Assembly: GCA_022561755.1 (NCBI GenBank)
Contig: JADFQN010000009.1
Span: forward strand, 1 to 41,639
Direction: 5' to 3'
DNA: 41,639 bases
Source: Bacteroidota bacterium
Lineage (GTDB): Bacteria > Bacteroidota > Rhodothermia > Rhodothermales > Rubricoccaceae
Each line of letters begins with the position of its first letter. Positions within the stretch are counted from its first letter, which is position 1. The position numbers and the translations under genes were made by a program. The notes under the pieces were generated by a model. It saw nothing but the letters and a program-made list of their open reading frames with translations. It did not search any database and was not told the DNA's origin. Positions 33,552-41,409 of this stretch are shown piece by piece.

Positions 33552-34814
33552 GTGGATTATCGCCTTCTCATTGCTCGCCGCTACCTCGTCAGCCGCCGCA
33601 GGGTGACGTTGATATCAGTGGTGAGTGGAATCTCGGTGGGCGGCGTTGCGCTTGGCGTGGCAGCGCTAATCGTCGTTTTGAGTGTGATGAACGGGTTTTA
33701 CGACCTCGTGCGCGATCTCCTCGTGTCGTACGATCCGCACGTCCGGATTGAGGCGGTGGACGGACGCGGAATCACGAACCCGGACTCTCTGGCCGAAGTG
33801 GCCAGGCTGGAACCGCAAGTCGTTTCGGCGACGCCGTTTGTAGAAGGCAAGGCGCTTCTCACGAGCACCGACGCGCGCGATCTGAACCAGGTTGTAGTCG
33901 TCCGTGGTGTTGACCCGGCTTCCGTGGACGCCTCCGTAACCCGCGCCGTCACCTCCGGCTCGTTCGATGTGGCGCGGAAGCCCACGGGTGCAGGCATAGT
34001 AATGGGCGCGGGGGTCACCATACGGATGGCGTTGTTCCCAGGCCCGATCGGCGACGACGGAAGCACCGTGGCGTTGCTCTCCGCGCCTGCATTGGAGCGC
34101 ATGATTGTCCAGTATCCTTTCGGGCTGCCTGCGCGGCAGGTGTTCAACCTCCGCGGCACCTTCGAGCTGGACCCGGCCTACGATGAGGACCACGTCTTTA
34201 TTGCTTTGGAGGAAGCTCAGAGGCTATTCCGGATGTCCGGCGCCGTCACCGGCATCGATCTCCGGCTCGACAACGTGGAGGCCTCGGATCGGGTGAAGGC
34301 GCGTCTCGAACGTGTCCTGGATCCGGATCAGTTTCGCGTTCGCACGTGGTACGATCTCCAGCCCTCTCTCTATGCGGTAATGAAATTGGAGAAGTGGGCC
34401 GCAAGTGCCATCCTGTTTCTGATCGTAGTAGTGGCTGCGTTCAACATTGTCGGGGCGCTCACCATGATTGTGATGGAGAAACGCCGAGATCTGGGAGCGC
34501 TTCAGGCGATGGGCGCCTCACGCAAGGATGTGCGGCGCATCTTCTTGCTGGAGGGGCTGCTGGTGGGTGCCCTGGGAGCGGGCCTCGGGACGGTAATGGG
34601 CGTTGGTCTGTCATTGCTCCAGAAATACACAGGCATCGCCAAGCTTGCACAGGCGGAATCGTTCATCATCGACGCCTATCCCGTCGCCATACGATTGTGG
34701 GACGTGGTGCTGATTCTGGCCGTTGCAATGAGCTTATGCGTGTTGGCCGCTGTTTATCCGGCCAAGCGAGCCGCGACGATAGAGCCTGCCAAAGCAGTTC
34801 GTAGTACGGGCTGA
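33552..34814 (+). CDS. LolC/LolE-type ABC transporter permease
   Basis: 420 residues from the GTG at 33552. An earlier TTG at 33513 would add thirteen residues drawn from repeat sequence. YRLLIARRYLVSRRRVTLISVVSGISVGGVALGVAALIVVLSVMNGFYDLVRD is the LolC/E N-terminus with its first membrane helix. A large periplasmic MacB-like domain follows, then three C-terminal helices with the FtsX signature IVGALTMIVMEKRRDLGALQAMGASRKDVRRIFLLEG and a final VYPAKRAATIEPAKAVRS. In Lol systems this extracts lipoproteins from the inner membrane with a LolD ATPase, which is not in the window. Confidence 0.92.
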   Translation: MDYRLLIARRYLVSRRRVTLISVVSGISVGGVALGVAALIVVLSVMNGFYDLVRDLLVSYDPHVRIEAVDGRGITNPDSLAEVARLEPQVVSATPFVEGKALLTSTDARDLNQVVVVRGVDPASVDASVTRAVTSGSFDVARKPTGAGIVMGAGVTIRMALFPGPIGDDGSTVALLSAPALERMIVQYPFGLPARQVFNLRGTFELDPAYDEDHVFIALEEAQRLFRMSGAVTGIDLRLDNVEASDRVKARLERVLDPDQFRVRTWYDLQPSLYAVMKLEKWAASAILFLIVVVAAFNIVGALTMIVMEKRRDLGALQAMGASRKDVRRIFLLEGLLVGALGAGLGTVMGVGLSLLQKYTGIAKLAQAESFIIDAYPVAIRLWDVVLILAVAMSLCVLAAVYPAKRAATIEPAKAVRSTG

Positions 34815-34929
34815 GCTACGGTTTGGGAAGGCATACGAACGGTGCTTAAGGGCAGGGAGGGCCTACCGATAACCGACGCGTACCGTTCCATAATTGGGGT
34901 CCGCCAGCCCCGCACCCCTCAGCAGCCTC

Positions 34930-36186
34930 ATGACACGTTCATTTCGTTTTGTTCTCGGCGCGGCATTTCTGCTCGTGGCCACCCCGTTGTTCCTTGCCGC
35001 CTGTGACGGTGGCGATGTCGCTTCCGACGTTGATTCGCTTCTCATAGACGCCCGTATCGCCCGGCAATCCGGCGATATCGATGGAGCGATCGCCCTCCTG
35101 GAGACCGCAATGGCTCAGGCTCCGGAAAATGCGCCCGTCCGCGTAGAACTCAGTTCGGCCTACCTCGACCGCGAGGACGTTGATCTGCTTGATGTAGATC
35201 GTGTGGCGCTCTTCTTGACTACGTTTGAGGAGAATCTGGTCGAGCCGTCAGATGCACCGGTTCAGCGTTTTGGTGGGACCTGTCGGTACGCTGACGACCC
35301 AAACGCCCAACCGTTTGATCCGCGTGAGTACGATGGCTACGTAGACCTCTATTCGAACCGCGACCTGATTGATAGTGTTCTCGGGTTGCTCAATGGCGTC
35401 GATCCTTCAGGTGTAGACCTCAGCATCATTCCGGACGAGCTGCGCGTAGTCAGCCTTTGCCAGGGAATTGTAGATGGCCAACTCATCTACGACCGCGATG
35501 CGGCCCTTGCCTCCATGCGTGCGCTTGGTCTGAGCGATGACGAAATCACCACAGCATTGGCCGTAAATGCTGTAGTTCTCTTCTTCGAGTCCTACTTCTT
35601 CATCTCGGAAGATATCCCGCAGCAGACTACCTGGTACCACGTACAGGGTCCAAATGGAGACTACATAGGTGTCTGCGCAGACGACCAGGATGCCCTTCGC
35701 GCGCAGGTGGAAGAGGCCATTGAGGATCTTGGCGAGTCCATCACGTCGCTCGATCTCCGCGATCACGTTCTTGGTGGAGGCACCGCGTCTCAGGAGCTCG
35801 TTCAGCACGTTCTGGATGCCTACGTGGCCATCGAGGAAGACCTCGGCCCTTATTGCGAAGGTGGTGAATACCTAATCAGGACCAATGTGCCGGAGGATTC
35901 CTCCCCCATTCAGGACCGAGCCTCCAAGCCACTTATCTGTCATGTGCTGTCGCCCGCTGTTTCTCGCCCTTCTGCTTGCCAGCCCGTTTGCTGCTGCCGA
36001 TGCTCAGATTTTCGGCGCCATCCAGCAGGATGCCCGTCCGCAGGTTGCCGATCTTCAGGTCCGAGCGATGGGCGGGGCCGTCGCGGCCGTTCCGACGGCG
36101 GAAACAGCGTTTTTCTACAACCCGGCGCACCTCGCTCGCCTCGATCTCTCGAAGCCGAGGATCACATTCGTCGGAGCAGGCGTTAG
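34930..36186 (+). CDS. TPR-like lipoprotein with long 3' overlap
   Basis: 418 residues if the frame is followed to its stop. The type II signal peptide ends in the lipobox LFLAAC (Cys near residue 21, then Asp). A TPR-like pair follows (SLLIDARIARQSGDIDGAIALLETAMAQAPENAPVRVELSSAYLDRED). The middle is unassigned, with several Cys. The first ~325 residues look coding. The last ~80 (from about 35942) are rich in Cys, Ser, Arg and Pro and lie over the start of the next gene in another frame, so the real stop has probably been lost by mutation or a frameshift. No frame has a stop across 35880-36186. Confidence 0.75.
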   Translation: MTRSFRFVLGAAFLLVATPLFLAACDGGDVASDVDSLLIDARIARQSGDIDGAIALLETAMAQAPENAPVRVELSSAYLDREDVDLLDVDRVALFLTTFEENLVEPSDAPVQRFGGTCRYADDPNAQPFDPREYDGYVDLYSNRDLIDSVLGLLNGVDPSGVDLSIIPDELRVVSLCQGIVDGQLIYDRDAALASMRALGLSDDEITTALAVNAVVLFFESYFFISEDIPQQTTWYHVQGPNGDYIGVCADDQDALRAQVEEAIEDLGESITSLDLRDHVLGGGTASQELVQHVLDAYVAIEEDLGPYCEGGEYLIRTNVPEDSSPIQDRASKPLICHVLSPAVSRPSACQPVCCCRCSDFRRHPAGCPSAGCRSSGPSDGRGRRGRSDGGNSVFLQPGAPRSPRSLEAEDHIRRSRR

Positions 36187-37186
36187 CGTGAGCAATCAGA
36201 TCTTTGCGGAGTACCGTTTTGTTCGCGACGAACTTGAACCGGCCATTGATGAGGGGCTGGAGGTAATCCGCCTGGAGGATTATGACCGCCTTGTGGAGTT
36301 GTACGAGCGCGCGCTCGAGCTCGGAAGCACGCAGGCGGCAGCAACCCTTACCGCGTACGGTCCGTCCGTGCAGATGCGCATATCCGACAATGAGTCCATT
36401 GGCATAGGTCTCTTTGGCACCAACTCGTTTCGGATGCAATTCACAGACGCGGGTGTTGGCGTGCCTCGTCTCGACGCCTTCGACCAACTCGATCTGATCC
36501 TGCCCGTAACGGGAGCCTTTGGTATTCCACATTCCCCGCTAGCTGTCGGCGTAACGGCCAGTTACACGCGGCGCTATCTCACCGCCAAGGGTGCCCTGCT
36601 CGAAGAGCTTGACGCCAACGAGGAGCACCTGTACGTTTTGAAAGGCAACAGCATCTCGTTCGACGTCGGCATCCACGCCGAGGACGTGATGCCCAATGTC
36701 GACTTTGGCGCGGCACTCTACCAAGTAGTCGGCGGTGGATTCGATTACAGCTACGACCGCCGCATTGATCTGACGGGAAACGACGGCCCTAATGACGAGG
36801 AGGAAATTGCGGCTCTCGAAGAGCGTTTTAACGCGCGCGAGTCGAAGCCCACCTACCGAATCGGAGCGGCCTACCGGGTTCCAATCCCGCCAAGCGCGCG
36901 TGCGGTCGTGAACAGCGTCATTATTGCCACCGACTACGTGAGCGCCTCGACTTCCGAGTACGAGCAGCCAACCGGCGCGCACCTCCGCATGGGCATCGGG
37001 GCTAATATCGGTCGGATTCTTTCTGTCCATTCAGGGTATAGCCAGGGCTATCCGTCTTTTGGGGCCAGCCTGAACTTGCCGATCGTTCATCTCGAATACG
37101 CCTATTTCGGTATCGAGGATGGCCGGACAGCCGGGCAACTCGGCCGCTACAATCACTACATTCAGGTCCGCTTCGGGCTCTTTTAG
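35942..37186 (+). CDS. PorV/FadL-like outer-membrane beta-barrel protein
   Basis: 414 residues from the ATG at 35942. A signal peptide (RPLFLALLLASPFAAADAQ) is followed by VRAMGGAVAAVPTAETAFFYNPAHLARL, the conserved N-terminal plug/strand pattern of PorV-like and FadL-like barrels (GGAxxA...YNPA). Alternating strands continue to YIQVRFGLF with the C-terminal aromatic. In T9SS hosts PorV-type proteins help surface display, but many paralogues exist, so a T9SS role is not proven. Its start overlaps the lipoprotein frame by 245 bases. Confidence 0.85.
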   Translation: MCCRPLFLALLLASPFAAADAQIFGAIQQDARPQVADLQVRAMGGAVAAVPTAETAFFYNPAHLARLDLSKPRITFVGAGVSVSNQIFAEYRFVRDELEPAIDEGLEVIRLEDYDRLVELYERALELGSTQAAATLTAYGPSVQMRISDNESIGIGLFGTNSFRMQFTDAGVGVPRLDAFDQLDLILPVTGAFGIPHSPLAVGVTASYTRRYLTAKGALLEELDANEEHLYVLKGNSISFDVGIHAEDVMPNVDFGAALYQVVGGGFDYSYDRRIDLTGNDGPNDEEEIAALEERFNARESKPTYRIGAAYRVPIPPSARAVVNSVIIATDYVSASTSEYEQPTGAHLRMGIGANIGRILSVHSGYSQGYPSFGASLNLPIVHLEYAYFGIEDGRTAGQLGRYNHYIQVRFGLF

Positions 37187-37208
37187 GCAGTTTTGCATGT
37201 CTGTTTTC

Positions 37209-37249
37209 TGAGGCTCCGGTGCATGCGCTGCGCTAGGGCCTCTTCCTTT
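37209..37249 (+). terminator. Possible terminator after the PorV-like gene
   Basis: GAGGCTC (37209) can pair with GGGCCTC (37235) with one wobble, loop of 19 bases, then TTCCTTTT. Moderate at best. Confidence 0.4.
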
Positions 37250-37381
37250 TCGCTGTAGCCTCACACTTTTGAACAGTATATCAATTGAATCTCGACCACC
37301 CGGCTCCGTAGCTTTTAACCTATTCGCAATGCATTTGCACGGACCCGACACGCCGCCCTGGGCGGTATTCGATTAACGACA

Positions 37382-37618
37382 ATGGCACGGAAAGATCAGC
37401 TTACCGGCAAGGGGCCGATGTCCGGCAACCACGTCTCGCACGCTCACAACAAGGTGCGGCGGCGGTTCAACGTAAACCTTCAGAAGAAGCGTTTCTACAT
37501 CCCTGAAGAAGACCGCTGGGTCACGCTTCGGGTGTCCACGCAGACGCTGAAAACCATCAACAAGAAGGGAATCAGCGCCGTGCTCAAGGACGCGCGCGCC
37601 AACGGCGTCAGCATCTGA
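37382..37618 (+). CDS. rpmB: 50S ribosomal protein L28
   Basis: 78 residues: [46 protein letters not shown] is the L28 core, with the Bacteroidota-type KVSHxHN-like start and a normal C-terminus [21 protein letters not shown]. It lacks the Cys zinc ligands found in some L28 proteins. It leads an operon with rpmG (32 bases on) and the DUF4295-type gene, the arrangement seen in Bacteroidota. Confidence 0.97.
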   Translation: MARKDQLTGKGPMSGNHVSHAHNKVRRRFNVNLQKKRFYIPEEDRWVTLRVSTQTLKTINKKGISAVLKDARANGVSI

Positions 37619-37650
37619 CACCCTCCCTCTCGACCTGAACCCCCATCCCG

Positions 37651-37821
37651 ATGGCTAAAGGCAAGGACGTACGCATCCAGGTAATCCTCGAATGCACAGA
37701 GGCTCCCGGCACGTCGCGCTATTCGACGACGAAGAACCGCCGGAACACCACCGAGCGGATGGAACTCAAGAAGTACAACCCCAAGCTTCGCAAGCACACC
37801 CTCCACCGCGAGATCAAGTAA
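37651..37821 (+). CDS. rpmG: 50S ribosomal protein L33
   Basis: 56 residues: [50 protein letters not shown]. Only one Cys is present, so this is the zinc-independent form (C-minus type) of L33. The ATG follows rpmB by 32 bases, and a small third gene follows after a palindromic spacer. Confidence 0.95.
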   Translation: MAKGKDVRIQVILECTEAPGTSRYSTTKNRRNTTERMELKKYNPKLRKHTLHREIK

Positions 37822-37912
37822 CTAGATCGTAAGGCGTAATTCGTAAGGTTCAGCAAGCGCACGCTACTACACGAGTATTACGCACTACGGATTACGCTTT
37901 AATCCAACTACC
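37822..37912. repeat. AT-rich imperfect palindrome in the ribosomal operon
   Basis: GCGTAATTCGTAAG near the start can pair with CTACGGATTACGC near the end (11 of 14). A further TATTACGCACTACG lies inside. It separates rpmG from the DUF4295-type gene. It resembles a dispersed repeat more than a protein-coding or terminator sequence. Confidence 0.55.
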
Positions 37913-38089
37913 ATGGCAAAGAAAGTTTTCAAGAACCAGCGCACCAGCCGCGGTGCGGACACCGGCGTCAGGCAAATGGCCAGGGTGATCATTGCCGCCA
38001 AGAAGGACAACGGGCACTTCGAGTTCCGCTCCAGGATGGTGGAAGTCAGCCAGGTGCAGGACGCGTTGAAGGCCGCAAAGTCCGGCTAA
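37913..38089 (+). CDS. DUF4295-type small basic protein
   Basis: 58 residues: MAKKVFKNQRTSRG, RQMARVIIAAKKDNGHFEFRSRMVEVSQVQDALKAAKSG. Small, basic, in third place behind rpmB and rpmG, it fits DUF4295, a Bacteroidota protein encoded with these ribosomal proteins and thought to be ribosome-associated. The similarity is moderate, so the call leans partly on position. The usual next gene, ftsY, is absent; a minus-strand membrane protein follows. Confidence 0.75.
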   Translation: MAKKVFKNQRTSRGADTGVRQMARVIIAAKKDNGHFEFRSRMVEVSQVQDALKAAKSG

Positions 38090-38154
38090 TTGCGTTCGAC
38101 GCGCTCCAATTTTTGTGAGGCGGCTCCATTCATGTGGGGTTGCCCTCTTTGTTT

Positions 38155-38616
38155 CTACCGCTCGCCTCCCCATAGGGCAAGCCAGTATGCAAAGCGCTCG
38201 TCCGAGGGGAAGAAAAGCCACGCGAAGGCGAAGAACGGAACCACGAACGCGAGGTTCAGAAAGTCTCCGGTGAGGAAGACGGCAACGGCGGCAAACAGCG
38301 CGGATCCTTCCACTACGGCAATCGACAAAATGCAGCGCGTTCGGATGAGCCCCATTGCTTCCGCATGGCTGCTCGCGGAAGGAAGGGAGGCATCCAATTT
38401 CTTCTGGATCGAAAAACCTAACAGGATAGAAGTGATATTCAACACCGCGTTGACGGTGAAGATGAGACCGCCTTCTGCCATCGTTCCACCGGACCCGGAT
38501 TGAACGAGGAACGTCATCACTGCACTGATCAGAATGACGCCTGATGCAACGGCCAGCCAGATGACGCGCAGGGTGCGTTTGTCTGCAGCAAGTTGTTCGG
38601 GTGATGGATTCCCCAT
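38155..38616 (-). CDS. Four-helix membrane protein, unknown
   Basis: 153 residues from the ATG at 38616 (the longer frame to 38733 is basic and uncredible). Four hydrophobic helices are visible: VIWLAVASGVILISAVMTFLV, GLIFTVNAVLNITSILLGF, LSIAVVEGSALFAAVAVFLTG, and LAFVVPFFAFAWLFF. No catalytic motif. Function unknown. It is convergent with the ribosomal operon, 66 bases away, and its start faces the tRNA cluster. Confidence 0.75.
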   Translation of the reverse strand: MGNPSPEQLAADKRTLRVIWLAVASGVILISAVMTFLVQSGSGGTMAEGGLIFTVNAVLNITSILLGFSIQKKLDASLPSASSHAEAMGLIRTRCILSIAVVEGSALFAAVAVFLTGDFLNLAFVVPFFAFAWLFFPSDERFAYWLALWGGER

Positions 38617-38780
38617 GCCGCGAAGATAGGGCGGAGGGCCGTGGCGTGGTCTTTGCGACGGTATATTGCACACAATCGGGGCGTGGCCCCGCCGCCTGCG
38701 GGGTGAACTCGACTCGGTGGGGCATCCCCGCAAGTTTGCGGGGAAGATCCTCTCAAGTTCCCGTTCTTGACGTATCCATT

Positions 38781-38857
38781 CGGGGCGTGGCGCAGCTCGG
38801 TAGCGCGACTGCTTTGGGAGCAGTAGGTCGTCGGTTCAAATCCGGCCGCCCCGACCA
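38781..38857 (+). tRNA. tRNA-Pro (anticodon TGG)
   Basis: All four arms pair: acceptor CGGGGCG/CGCCCCG, D stem GCGC/GCGC, anticodon stem ACTGC/GCAGT with loop TTTGGGA, T stem GTCGG/CCGGC with loop TTCAAAT. CCA is encoded (38855-38857). Confidence 0.97.
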
Positions 38858-38871
38858 GATCACCCGGTTCT

Positions 38872-38945
38872 GCGCTCGTAGCTCAGCTGGATAGAGCGGC
38901 GGTCTTCTAAACCGCAGGTCGCAGGTTCGAGTCCTGCCGGGCGCG
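38872..38945 (+). tRNA. tRNA-Arg (anticodon TCT)
   Basis: Acceptor GCGCTCG/CGGGCGC, D stem GCTC/GAGC, anticodon stem GCGGT/ACCGC with loop CTTCTAA, T stem GCAGG/CCTGC with loop TTCGAGT. CCA is not encoded. The 3' end is duplicated 83 bases downstream. Confidence 0.96.
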
Positions 38946-39029
38946 CGGTCCTCCCGTCCAGCATTCAGTTGTTCCGGCCTCGCTGATGCCTCCGCCTCGA
39001 AAGCTTCGCTTTCGACCTGCCGGGCGCGC
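38933..39029 (+). repeat. 14-bp direct repeat of the tRNA-Arg 3' end
   Basis: CCTGCCGGGCGCGC occurs at 38933-38946 (T stem and acceptor of tRNA-Arg) and at 39016-39029. A duplicated tRNA 3' end is the classic footprint of tyrosine-recombinase integration (attL/attR). Only 69 bases lie between the copies and no gene. A perfect 8-bp hairpin (TCGAAAGC/GCTTTCGA, 38997-39015) precedes the second copy. Confidence 0.6.
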
Positions 39030-39078
39030 AAATGAACGACCGGACGAATTCAGGACACGTGTATCTTTCAAAACCTAC

Positions 39079-39152
39079 GGCGCCGTGGCCGAGTGGCTAG
39101 GCAAGGGTCTGCAAAACCCTCTACAGCGGTTCGATTCCGCTCGGCGCCTCCA
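39079..39152 (+). tRNA. tRNA-Cys (anticodon GCA)
   Basis: Acceptor GGCGCCG/CGGCGCC, short D arm GCC/GGC, anticodon stem AGGGT/ACCCT with loop CTGCAAA, T stem AGCGG/CCGCT with loop TTCGATT, CCA encoded. Confidence 0.96.
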
Positions 39153-39212
39153 GTCCCATTTTCACGCCCCCATTTTTGAGTCCAAGACCCGGATGGAGTA
39201 ATTTTTATCCTC

Positions 39213-39289
39213 GCCTCCGTAGCTCAGTTGGTTAGAGCACCTGACTCTTAATCAGGGTGTCGTAGGTTCGAGTCCTACCGGGGGTACCA
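39213..39289 (+). tRNA. tRNA-Lys (anticodon CTT)
   Basis: Acceptor GCCTCCG/CGGGGGT, with a G-U pair at the first position, D stem GCTC/GAGC, anticodon stem CCTGA/TCAGG with loop CTCTTAA, T stem GTAGG/CCTAC with loop TTCGAGT, CCA encoded. The downstream sequence changes in composition immediately after it. Confidence 0.95.
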
Positions 39290-39672
39290 CTGAAAACGCC
39301 TCAGAAAAGCCGTTTGCAGTCCTTTTGGGACACTTATCGTTTCGGTCAAGATTGCAGGGCAATGCACCGAAATGCAGGGAAATGTCACTCGACCGGAAAC
39401 GAGACCGGAAATGGCAAGTGGCTCATTTCCGATGGGCGAAGCTAAGCCGCCAGCGAGCACCACCTTGAGGTTCTTGGCTATGCTGCATCGGACGACACTC
39501 CTGACCTCCGATCAAGAGGCAAGCGACAGGCTCTCGCGCTAGGCTATGCTGCATCGGACGACACTCCTGACCTCCGATCAAGAGGCAAGCGACAGGCTCT
39601 CGCGCTAGGAATTGGACCGGCAGACCTATTAAAGCACTTCTCAAAATTGTAGTTTGCTGGGCTCATCGCCTA
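39290..39672. other. Gap between tRNA-Lys and the nuclease-like gene
   Basis: 383 bases with no supportable gene. Short frames on both strands are not family-like. It contains repeated GGAAATG-type words near 39390-39420 and the tandem 67-bp duplication at 39476-39609. Position right after a tRNA and before an AT-richer gene suggests an island boundary, but no integrase remnant or tRNA 3' duplication was found in it. Confidence 0.5.
39476..39609 (+). repeat. Tandem duplication, 67 bp x 2, identical
   Basis: GGCTATGCTGCATCGGACGA begins at 39476 and again at 39543; the two 67-base units match without difference up to CGCGCTAGG. Each unit ends in CTCTCGCGCTAG. The perfect identity shows a recent event or active copy-number change. 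It ends 64 bases before the start of the nuclease-like gene, so it may lie in its promoter region. Confidence 0.9.
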
Positions 39673-41397
39673 GTGCTCAGACTTGATACGTCTGTTCGAT
39701 TTCTTACAAAGAGCTGGATGAAAACGCAATCGTCGAGTGTCGAAGAACTAGTCTCCGAAGCCGTTTCGAATCTGAATAACAAGAACCTTCGAGACTTGTG
39801 GCTCACCAACTGTTTGTTATCGCTTGTCGAGTATTTCGGGTCAACTGAGGGCCGCTTCAATCCGCTGTTCCCCTTCCTGAACCAGCAACTTGTCTCACTT
39901 CTCGGCGATGCCATACTGAGAAGCGACGCAATGGTTGAGAAGCATGGCGTTTTAAGCTCAGTTGATGTTGCTCCCGTTCTAAACCCACTTGTTCGAGCTG
40001 CTGATCTAAGTATTCTGGATCAATCTATATCCGATCCGACTGAGCAGGTACTGAGGATGATCCAGATCATGGGGACTTCGCAAATTCGCTTTGACGCAGG
40101 TGATCTGTACGCGCGCATGGGCAGGTCATATGCAATGTTGGCCGTCTTACCAGAATTGCATCGAGAGCAGCTAAAGAAAAGTCACGGTAGCAAATTTGTG
40201 GATCTTCCAAAAGCCTTTGAGGAATCACACCGTATATCAGTTCGAGCGTATTACCAATGTGCGCTGGCGGTTTTTGCGTGGTACAAGACTCGACTAGACG
40301 ACCTGAGACTCCTTGAGTCTGTTGAAACCCTCTTGCAAGGGATGTCTCCAGATAGTCGGGAGGGCTCCCAAACATATCAGGGTGTGTTTCGCGCTCTAGT
40401 CAATCAGTCGAAAGTATTGTTGCCTAGTCTAGCAATCGGGTTAGGCACTCCGTTGCACCCTGACGATTTGTTGACGGAGGAAGTCTATGATCGGTTCTTT
40501 CGACTCGCTAGTCGAACTACGGAAGACCTGCGGATCGAGCTGGCTGGTGATGCGGCGCAAGCTGGATACTTCGGACACCAGATTAGCCCTCTGGAAATGT
40601 ACCCGATAGTGAAACTAGAAGGAACTGGATCACCGATCGAATACGTCATTCCCGATTTTAGGAAATACAATGTTGGTATCACTCAAATTCCGCATTTTGC
40701 CATGATGCGCAACTATCCAGACAATCGGTACAACCAGGTTTTGGGCTCGATTCAGGAGCTATATATCGAAGACCTCGTTCTCGATCGTCTTAGCGAAGTC
40801 ACGACGATTCCGGAGCGCGTATATGGCCGGGAACACAAGCGGGGACCCGATCTAACCATCATTGACCGAATGGCTGACGGGCTGATTTGCGTTGAGTCGA
40901 AGGCAAAGCGTATGCGCACCGTAACGAAGGTGGATCCGATGTCCGAGGAGCTACTTGCAGACACAAGTTCAAGCTTGGATGCGCTACGAAAACAACCCAA
41001 GAAGATTGAAGCCCTCTACGCTGGGCTCTCGGAGTATGAGGATCATCAAGCGAGCCTTGATGCCACCAAAGACAATGATCCGGTTTGCGTAATCATCATG
41101 GGAGAAGGCGTTTTCTCCTTCTCGCACGTGCTAGACGAACTCATCTCCCGCGAGCCTGATCATTTTCTCCACTCGTTTCCTTATCCCTATTGCTTGATGA
41201 GCATCGATATTTTCGAGCGAGCTGTTGAGATCGCCGCGCAGAACAGGTTATCGCTATATGAGTTGTTGCGCGACTACTGGCAGGTCAGCAAAGATCCTAA
41301 TCCAAAGCAGCACGCAGCGGAAGAATTCGGAGGACTTGAATTCAATACTCGCCAATCGTATCCGGCTGCGTACATCGACAAAATCCTTGCGGGCTGA
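39673..41397 (+). CDS. Unfamiliar PD-(D/E)XK-like nuclease candidate
   Basis: 574 residues from a GTG at 39673; an in-frame ATG at 39718 is an equally possible start. The first ~350 residues are mostly helical with no domain I recognise (WLTNCLLSLVEYFGS, YYQCALAVFAWYKTRL). At residues ~360-430 is IQELYIEDLVLDRLSEV, then KRGPDLTIIDRMADGLICVESKAKRMR: a Glu-bearing helix, an Asp, and an E-S-K (ExK) strand, the layout of the PD-(D/E)XK nuclease fold. The rest has VCVIIMGEGVFSFSHVLDELI. No signal peptide. It is visibly AT-richer than the host genes and follows tRNA-Lys, features of acquired defence genes. Defence is inference; the motif alone is not proof of nuclease activity. Confidence 0.7.
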   Translation: MLRLDTSVRFLTKSWMKTQSSSVEELVSEAVSNLNNKNLRDLWLTNCLLSLVEYFGSTEGRFNPLFPFLNQQLVSLLGDAILRSDAMVEKHGVLSSVDVAPVLNPLVRAADLSILDQSISDPTEQVLRMIQIMGTSQIRFDAGDLYARMGRSYAMLAVLPELHREQLKKSHGSKFVDLPKAFEESHRISVRAYYQCALAVFAWYKTRLDDLRLLESVETLLQGMSPDSREGSQTYQGVFRALVNQSKVLLPSLAIGLGTPLHPDDLLTEEVYDRFFRLASRTTEDLRIELAGDAAQAGYFGHQISPLEMYPIVKLEGTGSPIEYVIPDFRKYNVGITQIPHFAMMRNYPDNRYNQVLGSIQELYIEDLVLDRLSEVTTIPERVYGREHKRGPDLTIIDRMADGLICVESKAKRMRTVTKVDPMSEELLADTSSSLDALRKQPKKIEALYAGLSEYEDHQASLDATKDNDPVCVIIMGEGVFSFSHVLDELISREPDHFLHSFPYPYCLMSIDIFERAVEIAAQNRLSLYELLRDYWQVSKDPNPKQHAAEEFGGLEFNTRQSYPAAYIDKILAG

Positions 41398-41409
41398 CAA
41401 GCGGGGCCA

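Noticed and set aside
38997-39015. 8-bp perfect hairpin between tRNA-Arg and tRNA-Cys as a terminator
   Set aside because: Neither strand has a T run after it; kept only as a note in the att-like repeat.
39476-39609. CRISPR array
   Set aside because: The units are 67 bp, directly adjacent with no spacers, and there are no cas genes.
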